Assembly: GCA_963772555.1 (NCBI GenBank)
Contig: CAVYXQ010000024.1
Location: 124,001 to 188,000 of the forward strand
Direction of reading: 5' to 3'
Length of the DNA stretch: 64,000 nucleotides
DNA from: Roseiarcus sp963772555
Lineage (GTDB): Bacteria > Pseudomonadota > Alphaproteobacteria > Rhizobiales > Beijerinckiaceae
Positions 53,070 to 60,765 of the stretch are shown piece by piece. Every line of letters begins with the position of its first letter. Position 1 is the stretch's first letter. The notes beneath the pieces are model-generated. The model had not been told where the DNA came from. It worked only from the letters and a program-made list of their open reading frames with translations, and made no database searches. The position numbers and the translations under genes are program-made.

Positions 53070-54836
53070 TCACTCGCGCGATCCCAACAAACGGGCCGCG
53101 TGCAGCATCTTGTCTCGGATCGCGGGGGCATATCCCAATTCGTGAATGGTGCGTAGCGTGAATTCCGGATCGAGTTCCAACGCTCGCGCGAGGGTCAGCT
53201 TTGCCTCATCCATCCGTCCGGCGAGCGCCAGCATCTCTGCTTGGGCCTTAACGAACGAACCGAAGTTGGGAATGGCTTGCGCGCATTTCGCAAAATAGGC
53301 CGCGGCCTCATCGTATCGCTCCTCCTGGCACGCAGCGACGGCGAGCGCGATATGGGCCGCATAGGCAAGCGGATCGAACGGGCTCAGGCGGAGCGCGCGT
53401 TGGGCATATGCGGTGGCGGTGACGGGATCGCCGCTGAAGGCGTAGAGTTGCCCGCCAAAGAAATGCGCAGCGGCGGACGAAGCGTTGAAAGACAATGCGC
53501 GCTCAATGGCGTTGAGCGCGCCCTTGAAGTCCTTGCCCAAAAGGCCGATCACCATCGCGCCGACGCTGAGCGCCGTCGCGTCGTCCACATTGCTCGCGAC
53601 AGCCGCGCGCGCGTGCTGGAGCGCCGTGATTTTATGGGCCTCGTCGAAACCTCCGTACGTGAAGCAAATCTGGTGACACCATGCAAGATAAGCATGGGCG
53701 GGGGCGTAGGCCGGTTCTAGTTTGAGCGCCTGTTGGAGAAAGCCCGCTGCAATCCGGGCGTCAGCGGGTGAAATCGACGTCACGTAAGGGAGGGCCCGCA
53801 AGTATAGGTCGTAAGCGTCCAGGCTTTCCGGGCGCTTTCGACGGGATCGCTCGATTTCCGACTTGAGAATGCTCGGCTCGACGATGCCAACCACCCTATC
53901 GGTGATCTGGTCCTGGAACTCGAAAACGTCATTCAGCCCGCCGTCGAACTTGTCGGCCCAAAGGTGCGCGCCTGTTTCAGCTTCGACGAGCTGCGCCGTG
54001 ATCCGCAGGCGCGTGCCTGCCTTTTGCACGCCGCCCTCGAGGACGTAGCGCACCCCGAGCTCGCGCCCCACTTGACGGACATCGACCGCCTTTCCCTTGT
54101 AATTGAAGCTGGAATTGCGCGCGATCACGAACAGCCATTTGATCCGGGAAAGACCCATGATGATATCGTCCGCCATTCCGTCGGCGAAGTATTCCTGCTC
54201 GGGATCGCCGGTCATGTTTTCGAACGCCAAGACGGCTATCGAAGGCTTGTCCGGCAGCGCAAGCGGCGTCTCGGGGCTTTCGCGCGCGGAGGACCGCAAC
54301 GTCAGCGCGTCGGGCGCAATCTGCAGGCGATAGACGCGTACAGGCCGGGCGATGTTCTTCAGGTTCTTTTCGCCAAGATCGACGAATTCGCATTTCAGCC
54401 TGTCGCGCACTTGCTCGTAGGCCGCGCTGGAGAGATAGACGCCGCCGGGCTCCGCGATCCCCTGAAGCCGCGCGGCGATGTTGACTCCGTCGCCCATCAG
54501 GTCGCCGTCAGCCTCCTCGACGACGTCGCCCAAATGGATGCCGACGCGGACCTCGAGGCGCTTGTCGGCCGGCAGGCCGGCGTTTCGCTCGGCGATCCCA
54601 CTCTGCACATCGATGGCGGCTCGCACGGCCTCCACGACACTGCGGAATTCGACGACTGCCCCGTCGCCGGTGCGCTTGATAAGTCGACCGTTGTGGACGG
54701 CCATGGCCGGGTCGATGATATCGCTCCGCAATGTCCTCAGCCGGGCGAGCGTGCGCTCTTCATCCGCACCCGTCAGCCGACTGTAGCCGACAACATCGCC
54801 GACCAGGATCGCTGCAACTTTTCGGGCTCCCGCCAT
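53070..54836 (-). CDS. Class III nucleotide cyclase with TPR domain
   Basis: 588 residues from ATG 54836. The cyclase catalytic domain (about 5-165) shows metal Asp in AAILVGDVVGYSRL, GDGAVVEF and RVGIHLGDVVEEADGDLMGD, and GDGVNIAARLQ. A TolB-like segment (about 205-310, PSIAVLAFENMTGDPEQEYF, YVLEGGVQKAGTRLRIT) and about six TPR-like helical pairs (about 340-580, for example AYAQRALRLSPFDPLAYAAH) follow. This cyclase-TolB-TPR architecture is common in Hyphomicrobiales. It makes cAMP or another cyclic nucleotide. It is transcribed toward the Sel1 and TIR-WD40 genes after a 64-base gap. Confidence 0.88.
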   Translation of the reverse strand: MAGARKVAAILVGDVVGYSRLTGADEERTLARLRTLRSDIIDPAMAVHNGRLIKRTGDGAVVEFRSVVEAVRAAIDVQSGIAERNAGLPADKRLEVRVGIHLGDVVEEADGDLMGDGVNIAARLQGIAEPGGVYLSSAAYEQVRDRLKCEFVDLGEKNLKNIARPVRVYRLQIAPDALTLRSSARESPETPLALPDKPSIAVLAFENMTGDPEQEYFADGMADDIIMGLSRIKWLFVIARNSSFNYKGKAVDVRQVGRELGVRYVLEGGVQKAGTRLRITAQLVEAETGAHLWADKFDGGLNDVFEFQDQITDRVVGIVEPSILKSEIERSRRKRPESLDAYDLYLRALPYVTSISPADARIAAGFLQQALKLEPAYAPAHAYLAWCHQICFTYGGFDEAHKITALQHARAAVASNVDDATALSVGAMVIGLLGKDFKGALNAIERALSFNASSAAAHFFGGQLYAFSGDPVTATAYAQRALRLSPFDPLAYAAHIALAVAACQEERYDEAAAYFAKCAQAIPNFGSFVKAQAEMLALAGRMDEAKLTLARALELDPEFTLRTIHELGYAPAIRDKMLHAARLLGSRE

Positions 54837-55079
54837 AGCCGCCCTCATGTGTAATACAAAATAGCATACACCCAATCGACCCGGCTAATCTTGACGCCGC
54901 GCAATGCATTCGTAGCTTCGACCTTGGATGCACGGGGTCAAGCCCGTGCATGAAAGCGGGATGCGGCGACTGGCGCCCGTGACGCTAAAATCAGGGGCGC
55001 GGAGCCCGGTGGAATGCGCGTCTCATGCGCCTCCGGCGGGCAGCGCCGTCGGCACGGCGACAAGCTAAGGAGACTTCAG

Positions 55080-55354
55080 ATGTTCAGTTCGCTCAAGACT
55101 TCGATCGCGTTTCGCTCGCTGCGCTGACGCGGGGACTGGCCGTGTCGGCGCCAGTCGAGGCCAAGCCGATCATCAAGCCGATCTTCCCGCATCCCTTCCA
55201 TCATTTCCATCACGGGTGGGGATGGGGACCGGGCCTCGCGGTCGGTCTGGTCGGCGCCGCGGTCGCCGCCGACGTCGCCTGCGCCAGCTATCGCCCGATC
55301 TTCGACCAGTACGGCAATTATCTCGGTCAGCAGGCCGTCAACGTCTGCCAGTGA
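55080..55354 (+). CDS. Small secreted His/Gly-rich protein, frameshifted
   Basis: ATG 55080 follows AAGGAG. The opening MFSSLKTSIAFRSL is in one frame, and AALTRGLAVSAPVEA to the C-terminus (KPIIKPIFPHPFHHFHHGWG, then ADVACASYRPIFDQYGNYLG, QQAVNVCQ) in another, with one base missing near 55115. Rejoined, it is a Sec-exported protein with cleavage after VEA. Its end resembles that of the WHGGG protein at 56391 (Gly-Tyr, then VNVC). Function unknown; an outer, structural or metal-related role is possible. Confidence 0.6.
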
Positions 55355-55375
55355 CCCTTGGGTCCGACCCCCGCG

Positions 55376-55403
55376 AACCGGCGGCGCAAAAGCGCCGCCG
55401 GTT
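55376..55403. terminator. Hairpin downstream of the small secreted gene
   Basis: AACCGGCGGCGC and GCGCCGCCGGTT form a perfect 12-base stem around AAAA, 21 bases past the stop. It is followed by CCTT only, so it may be a weak terminator or a transcript-stabilising hairpin. Confidence 0.5.
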
Positions 55404-55557
55404 CCTTGATGTCGCCGTTTGGCCAATCGCTTCCGGCGTCAACCTTCCGCCGGTTGCGTCCGCCCGGCGCGGATGATGAAACTGTCGCGTCGAAGACCGA
55501 TTCCCATCTCCCGGCGTCGCCCCTTCGACAGGCGCCGGATTCTCTTCGCGGACACCG

Positions 55558-56397
55558 ATGTCGTATTTCCTGTCGAGCCTTCCCCTTTGGGAACTGACCT
55601 TGCTGCTGGTCGCCTTTCCGACGCTGCTGGCGATGGGGCTGCAGGCGCTGATCCAGCATTGGGTCGGCCCCGAACAGCTGGTCGAGAACAACGAGATCGC
55701 CGGCTTCAAGTTCGCCACCGTCGGCGTGATCTACGCCGTTCTGCTCGCCTTCGCCGTCATCGTGATGTGGGAAAAGTTCAACGATGGGGAGAACGCGGTC
55801 GCCAAAGAGGCCGCTGCGGCCTCGGCCCTCCTTCGCTTCGCTGAAGGGAATGCGCCGGAGGCGGTCGCCTTCCGCAACGGCATCGAGACTTACCTGAAGC
55901 TCGCCATCGAAAAAGATTGGCCGGCGATGGCGACTGAGTCCGAAAGCCGTGACACGACGCGCGCGCTCGACCGCCTTTACAACCAGGCGATGGCTCTCAG
56001 CCGGACGGGGGCAAGGAACACGGCGGACATGTCGGAAGTCTTCGCCCAGCTCGACAATCTCACCGCCGATCGGCGCGTCCGGCTCCACCTCGCAACCGGG
56101 CTCGTCCCCTATGTCGTCTGGATCGCATTATTCACCGGCGCGCTGCTGACGATAGGCTTCCCTTTGTTTTTCGGCAGCCGCAACCGACGCGCGCAGATCG
56201 CCATGACCGGGGTGCTGTCGATTCTGGTCACCCTCGGGCTGGTCGTTATCGTCTCGCTGGACCACCCGTTCACCGGGCCCGTCTACATCCACCCCGGCCC
56301 TCTCGAAGACGTGCTCTCGGACTTCAAGCGCGAGCAACAAGAGGCGCCCGGCCCCTCCCCCCGGTTAGAGGAAAGGGGCCAGTCGCTTGGTCAATAG
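55558..56397 (+). CDS. DUF4239 (bestrophin-like) membrane protein
   Basis: 279 residues with four transmembrane helices: LLLVAFPTLLAMGLQALIQH near the N-terminus, FATVGVIYAVLLAFAVIVMW, and two near the C-terminus (IALFTGALLTIGFPLFFG and GVLSILVTLGLVVIVSLDHP). The soluble middle is helical with YNQAMALSRTGARNTADMSE. Matches the DUF4239 family, possible ion-channel-like proteins. Its end overlaps the WHGGG protein gene on the opposite strand by seven bases. Confidence 0.83.
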   Translation: MSYFLSSLPLWELTLLLVAFPTLLAMGLQALIQHWVGPEQLVENNEIAGFKFATVGVIYAVLLAFAVIVMWEKFNDGENAVAKEAAAASALLRFAEGNAPEAVAFRNGIETYLKLAIEKDWPAMATESESRDTTRALDRLYNQAMALSRTGARNTADMSEVFAQLDNLTADRRVRLHLATGLVPYVVWIALFTGALLTIGFPLFFGSRNRRAQIAMTGVLSILVTLGLVVIVSLDHPFTGPVYIHPGPLEDVLSDFKREQQEAPGPSPRLEERGQSLGQ

Positions 56398-56765
56398 CAG
56401 ACGTTGACCAGACGGTTGCCAATGTAGGCGCCCGCGGCGTTGTAGACCGGCTGGTACTGATAGCAGCCGCCATTGCCGTAACCATAGCCGTAGCCATAGT
56501 AGGGCGAGGCCAGCGCGGAGCCGATGATCGCGCCCGTGGCGAGCCCGCCGATGATCCCGAGGCCCGCGCCCGGGCCCCAGCCCCAGCCGCCGCCATGCCA
56601 GCCGCCGCCATGCCAGCCGCCGCCATGCCAGCCGCCGCCGTGCCAGCCGCCGCCGTGCCAGCCGCCGCCGCCATGCCAGAAGGCAGCCTCGGAAGTTGTC
56701 GCCGTGGCGCCGAAAAGCAACGCGGCGGCCGACGCTGCAATGACGCCTTTCACTAACTTGTGCAT
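56391..56765 (-). CDS. Secreted glycine-histidine-rich repeat protein
   Basis: 124 residues from ATG 56765. A signal peptide (VKGVIAASAAALLFGATATTSEA) is followed by six WHGGG-type pentapeptides and GWGWGPGAGLGIIGG, then a YYGYGYGYGNG stretch and the end QPVYNAAGAYIGNRLVNVCY. The repetition and aromatic/Gly content suggest a cell-surface structural protein; the His residues could bind metal. The C-terminal motif is shared with the protein at 55080. No family named. Confidence 0.8.
   Translation of the reverse strand: MHKLVKGVIAASAAALLFGATATTSEAAFWHGGGGWHGGGWHGGGWHGGGWHGGGWHGGGWGWGPGAGLGIIGGLATGAIIGSALASPYYGYGYGYGNGGCYQYQPVYNAAGAYIGNRLVNVCY
56584..56679. repeat. Tandem 15-base repeat encoding WHGGG
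   Basis: Six consecutive 15-base units of CAGCCGCCGCCATGC type (five identical in pattern, two with CCG for CCA in the third base) lie inside the WHGGG protein gene. The last unit has an extra triplet. Such tracts are prone to copy-number change. Confidence 0.85.
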
Positions 56766-56968
56766 GATGACCTCCGCTTCGTTCGTTCGGGGAGGCGCGA
56801 ACCAGTCGCGCCGAACCGAACCCAAGTACGCTCATATTACCGCGGGGGATCGCCCTTATTGGCGTCGAAACCGCGGCGACTAAAGGGAAACTTCGCCTGA
56901 GAATTCAACTTCTCGTGCTTTAGACCGAAAGAGCCGCATTTTCCCTCGGCGAGGCCGGTTGAACGTCG

Positions 56969-57388
56969 TCACCACCAGAGTCCGGGCGTCGCCAGTTCCA
57001 CCAGGGCCCCGTCGGGATCGCGAAAATAGAGGCTCGTCCCGCCGCGCGGCCACTTGTACTCGCCCTCGATGGGGAGGTTCAGTTCGGCGAGCCGCAGCCG
57101 CCAGGCGTCGAGATCGGCGGCGGCGATCGAGAAGGCGAGGTGCAGGCGACCGCGACCGTCATGGCCGGGGATCGTTCCGCGTCCGTCGGTCACGTCGTCT
57201 TCTGTCGCGCCGGCCTGAAACACCAACAGCACATGCCGCCGGGCGACTTCGAAGGCGACGAGCCGCGCGCTCTCGACCAGCGTCTTGAAACCGAACAGCT
57301 CACGGTAGAAGGCGGCGGTTTTCCCGGCGTCGGTCGCGTAGAGCGATGTCTCCAGGAGCCCTGCGATCGGCGGCGCCGGATCCGGCAT
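56969..57388 (-). CDS. VOC family protein (glyoxalase-like)
   Basis: 139 residues of the VOC superfamily: GLLETSLYATDAGKTAAFYR at the N-terminus, GRGRLHLAFSIAAADLDAWR in the middle and SLYFRDPDGALVELATPGLW at the C-terminus, with His and Glu in metal-ligand positions. Cytoplasmic enzyme of small-molecule modification; the substrate is unknown. It is upstream in the minus-strand order of nothing obviously related. Confidence 0.85.
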   Translation of the reverse strand: MPDPAPPIAGLLETSLYATDAGKTAAFYRELFGFKTLVESARLVAFEVARRHVLLVFQAGATEDDVTDGRGTIPGHDGRGRLHLAFSIAAADLDAWRLRLAELNLPIEGEYKWPRGGTSLYFRDPDGALVELATPGLWW

Positions 57389-57432
57389 TTGTCCTCCTCT
57401 CAGCCCCGGGGCGGCCGACCTTCCCTACCGGC

Positions 57433-59100
57433 TCATTCCGCCGGCGCGACCGACGCCACGAGCGAAGGCTTTCGCCGCTTCTCGCGGTTGCGCCGCGGCG
57501 CGGCGAGAAAGGTCACCTTTGGCGGCGACTGCAGATACTGGTGCGCCCGCTGCTCCGTGATCCGGTCCGCCTGCGTCACCCGCTGGCGCAGATACTTCAG
57601 CTCGAGCAGCGACTGGACGAGGAAGATCTCGACGACCCGTCCGACCTCGCCGGCGTCCTCGAAGACGTTCCAGGCGTAGGCGCCGTCCCGCTTGCGCTCG
57701 AGCCCGATCTCCCGCACCGCCTCAATGAACGGCGCCCTGTCGGCCGGATCGATCCTGTATTCGACCGTGACCAGGATCGGGCCCTGATCGTCCCCGACCC
57801 GCTGAACGAAGACGGGGCTGCGCCAGTGCATCGCCGGCGACAGATCGAGGCCGGCGGCGGTCTGCAGTTTCCAGCCCCAGGTCACAACGAGGCCGAGGAA
57901 GCCCCCGGCCGCGGCGAGATAGAGCGTCGTCGGCAGGCCCTCCATGCTCGCGACCTTTCCCCAAATCGCGCTGCCGAGGGTCATCGCGCCGAAAAAGACG
58001 GTGAGAAAGATCGCCAGCCCGCGTCCCCTCACCCAGTCGGGAAGCGCCACCTGCGCCGACACGAACAGCGTCGTCGTCACGATGATCCACGACGCTCCGG
58101 CGATGAGGCTGGCGGCCATGGCGAGGACCGGCTCGCGCGCCGCGCCGTACATGGCGAGCGCCGCGATCGTGCCCAATGTTCCGAGCGCCGCCAGCCGGTC
58201 CGGGCCAAGCCGCTCCTTCAGCCTGCCGAGCCCGAACGATCCGGCGATCGATCCAACTCCGATCATTCCCAGAAGGACGCCATAGATCGCCGGTCCGTTG
58301 TGCATCTGCGTCCGGGCGACGAGCGGCAGAAGCGCCCAGTAGGCGCTGGCGAAAAGGAAAAACGCGACGGCGCGGATCAGGGTCGCGTCGATGTCGCGAT
58401 TGTTGCGGGCGTAGCGCAGGCCGGTCTTGAGCGCGCTCGTCAGGCGTTCGGCAGGAAGCGTCTCCTTCACCCGCCGGGGAGCACGCCACCATAAGAGAGC
58501 CGCAAGAACCGCCAGATTGCCGACGCAATAGCACCAGAACGGCACGCCGATGCTCCATGCCGCGATGGTGAAGCCGCCGAGCGCCGGGCCGATCGCCCGG
58601 CTCACGTTGTAGCTCGTGTTGTTGATCGCAATCGCGCTGTCGAGCTCCTCCTTCGACACCAGCATCGGCGTGATCAGGAGCCAGGCGGGAGCGGCGAGCG
58701 CCCCGCCGGCGCCGAGAAGGAAGCTCGTCCCGAGAAGCGCCGACGGCGTCGCCAGATGCAGGGAAACCAGAACCGCGAAGGCCGCCGAGACGAGGGTGAC
58801 GAAGGCCTGCGCGCCGATCAGAAGCCGCCGCGCGTCTACGATGTCCGACAGCGCGCCGGCAGGAAGGGTGAGCAGGAACATCGGCAATGTGGTCGCCACC
58901 TGCACCGCCGACACCATCATCGGATTGGGGTCGAGGCTGGTCATGAGCCAGCTCATCGAGGCGTCGAACATGCCGATGCCGATATTCGACAGGGAGCTGG
59001 CTATCAAAATGACGGTGAACGCCAGATTGGCGAACACGCCCCAGCGCGACGGCGCCGCCCCGGCGGACGCATCCGATCTTACGCTCGAATTGCTGGACAA
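57433..59100 (-). CDS. MFS exporter with C-terminal domain (EntS-like, copy 1)
   Basis: 555 residues. Ten to twelve transmembrane helices (residues 25-410) with the MFS_3-type segments TTLPMFLLTLPAGALSDIVD and SYNVSRAIGPALGG. A soluble domain of about 130 residues follows (TVEYRIDPADRAPFIEAVRE, AYAWNVFEDAGEVGRVVEIF, LLELKYLRQRVTQADRI), reminiscent of ferredoxin-like antibiotic biosynthesis monooxygenase domains. It exports a small molecule. A close paralogue is at 60766. Confidence 0.87.
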   Translation of the reverse strand: MSSNSSVRSDASAGAAPSRWGVFANLAFTVILIASSLSNIGIGMFDASMSWLMTSLDPNPMMVSAVQVATTLPMFLLTLPAGALSDIVDARRLLIGAQAFVTLVSAAFAVLVSLHLATPSALLGTSFLLGAGGALAAPAWLLITPMLVSKEELDSAIAINNTSYNVSRAIGPALGGFTIAAWSIGVPFWCYCVGNLAVLAALLWWRAPRRVKETLPAERLTSALKTGLRYARNNRDIDATLIRAVAFFLFASAYWALLPLVARTQMHNGPAIYGVLLGMIGVGSIAGSFGLGRLKERLGPDRLAALGTLGTIAALAMYGAAREPVLAMAASLIAGASWIIVTTTLFVSAQVALPDWVRGRGLAIFLTVFFGAMTLGSAIWGKVASMEGLPTTLYLAAAGGFLGLVVTWGWKLQTAAGLDLSPAMHWRSPVFVQRVGDDQGPILVTVEYRIDPADRAPFIEAVREIGLERKRDGAYAWNVFEDAGEVGRVVEIFLVQSLLELKYLRQRVTQADRITEQRAHQYLQSPPKVTFLAAPRRNREKRRKPSLVASVAPAE

Positions 59101-59292
59101 ACGGAACCCGGCCCTCCACGTAAGGGCTGGAGACGCCAGGAGGCGGATCAGCCGCGGCCCTTAAGATGGCGGCCGGTTCTCCCGTTTCAAGGCGATTCGT
59201 CCTGTGGCGTCTCAAGCGTCGTCACCGCTGGCGGCCCCGCCCAGGGACGGTGTATAGGCCTCGCGACTCTTCTCGACGACTTGGGGCGCCTG

Positions 59293-59871
59293 ATGAATGT
59301 GTCCATTGCGGCCTTGGCCGTGGCGCTGATCACTCCTTTGGGGACCACGACTGTCGCGTCCGCATCGCCGTCCGAGGTCAAAATGGCCAACGCTACTTCG
59401 CGCGCGTTCGGCTCGGCGGCGGAAGCCGAAGCGTTTCTCTCGGACGCGGTTCCCGCCGCGACCGCGGCCAACCCGCGATACCGCTCGCCAAACAGCGACG
59501 TCGAGACACGTTGGCTCACCAGGACGATCTCGTTCAAGCGGAGCGCGAGCGGCGGCGTGATCGTTTCGACCGACGAGGAGGTCGAGGATTATCGCAACGG
59601 CGCGCAAAGTTCAAAGGGAGGCCACCAGGCGACCTTCGCCATCGACGATGTCGCGATTTCCCTGGAAACGTCGGCGCAGGACACAACAGCGGCCGGTGAA
59701 AAAGCCCAGGGCGTCCTGTTCAGATGCGCCGTCGCCGCATGCATCGACGCTGTCTGGGACGGCAAGCCCTCGACGAGCGCCTGGACGGACATCTATGTGA
59801 ACGACCCGGCGGAGCGGGAGCGTATCTTCGACGCGTTTCGAGCCTTGCAGACCGAGCCGGGGACGCGATAA
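59293..59871 (+). CDS. Secreted protein, unknown function
   Basis: 192 residues with a signal peptide (SIAALAVALITPLGTTTVASA). The mature part is mixed alpha/beta with RSPNSDVETRWLTRTISFKR, VSTDEEVEDYRNG and a Cys pair in FRCAVAACIDAV that probably forms a disulfide. No family recognised. It is the first gene of a plus-strand group with Usp, MFS and a reductase; ATG 59293 is chosen for the signal sequence. Confidence 0.7.
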   Translation: MNVSIAALAVALITPLGTTTVASASPSEVKMANATSRAFGSAAEAEAFLSDAVPAATAANPRYRSPNSDVETRWLTRTISFKRSASGGVIVSTDEEVEDYRNGAQSSKGGHQATFAIDDVAISLETSAQDTTAAGEKAQGVLFRCAVAACIDAVWDGKPSTSAWTDIYVNDPAERERIFDAFRALQTEPGTR

Positions 59872-59912
59872 CCGGCGCAGTCTTTTCTTTCCATATCCGC
59901 CGGAGGGATGCC

Positions 59913-60743
59913 TTGGCGTTCTCTACCCTGCTCGCCTGCCTGCGCATCGACAAGCCCAACACCGAGCTTCTCGCCGTCGTCAAGGACGCCGCCGAGCGCC
60001 ATCGCGCAGCTGTGATCGGGCTCGTCGCCAAACAGGCCGAGGCGCACGCGTATCCCCTGGGCGCCGGTCCGCTTGAGCCGCATGGACACGATCTGCACCG
60101 GTTCATGGAGCGCGCCGCGGCGGCCGAGCAGGAGTTTCGCCAGGCGCTGTCGCCGCTCGAGAACCTCGATTGGCGAGCGGAGCTGACTTTGGGTCCGGCT
60201 TACGAGCATGTGGCGAACGAGGCGCGCGGCGCCGACCTGGTCGTCGCTCCGCTCGATCACAATGATGATCGGTTCTTGTACCCGTCCGGACAGCCTGAAG
60301 TCGGCGACCTTCTGATGTATCTTGGCCGTCCTCTTCTCGCCGTTCCGAAGGGCGCGTCCGGGCTTAAGTTGAATGTCTCCCTGGTCTGCTGGAAGGAATT
60401 GCGCGAGGCGCGCCGGGCTGTCGCCGACGCCCTGCCCATGCTGCAGGCGAGCGGGCGCGTCGACGTCGTCGAGATCGTCGAGGCGAGAGCGATGGAAGCC
60501 GCGCGGAGGCGCGTCGCCGACGTTGTCGCCTGGCTGGCGCGGCACGGCGTCGAGGCGAACGGCACGACGGCGCTCGCAGCCGGCGCGGAGGCCGGGCAGC
60601 TTGCGGCCATGGCGCAGGACATCGGCGCCGATCTGATCGTCGCGGGAGCCTTCGGCCATAGCCGGCTGCGGCAGTGGGCCTTCGGCGGCGTGACCCGGGA
60701 CTTCCTGCTGCTCGCCGACCGCTGCGTGCTCGCATCTCACTGA
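59913..60743 (+). CDS. Tandem universal stress protein
   Basis: 276 residues from TTG 59913, with GGAGGG five bases before it. Two Usp-like halves; the second ends in the ATP-binding pattern DLIVAGAFGHSRLRQWAFGG, the first has ADLVVAPLDHNDDR. Members bind ATP and protect against stress. It precedes the MFS gene by 22 bases and is probably in its operon. Confidence 0.8.
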   Translation: MAFSTLLACLRIDKPNTELLAVVKDAAERHRAAVIGLVAKQAEAHAYPLGAGPLEPHGHDLHRFMERAAAAEQEFRQALSPLENLDWRAELTLGPAYEHVANEARGADLVVAPLDHNDDRFLYPSGQPEVGDLLMYLGRPLLAVPKGASGLKLNVSLVCWKELREARRAVADALPMLQASGRVDVVEIVEARAMEAARRRVADVVAWLARHGVEANGTTALAAGAEAGQLAAMAQDIGADLIVAGAFGHSRLRQWAFGGVTRDFLLLADRCVLASH

Positions 60744-60765
60744 TCCGTCGAAGGACGCTTCGCAT

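Noticed and set aside
56584..56679. Tandem 15-base units considered as a CRISPR or regulatory array
   Set aside because: Units are contiguous without spacers and encode WHGGG in frame within a signal-peptide protein.
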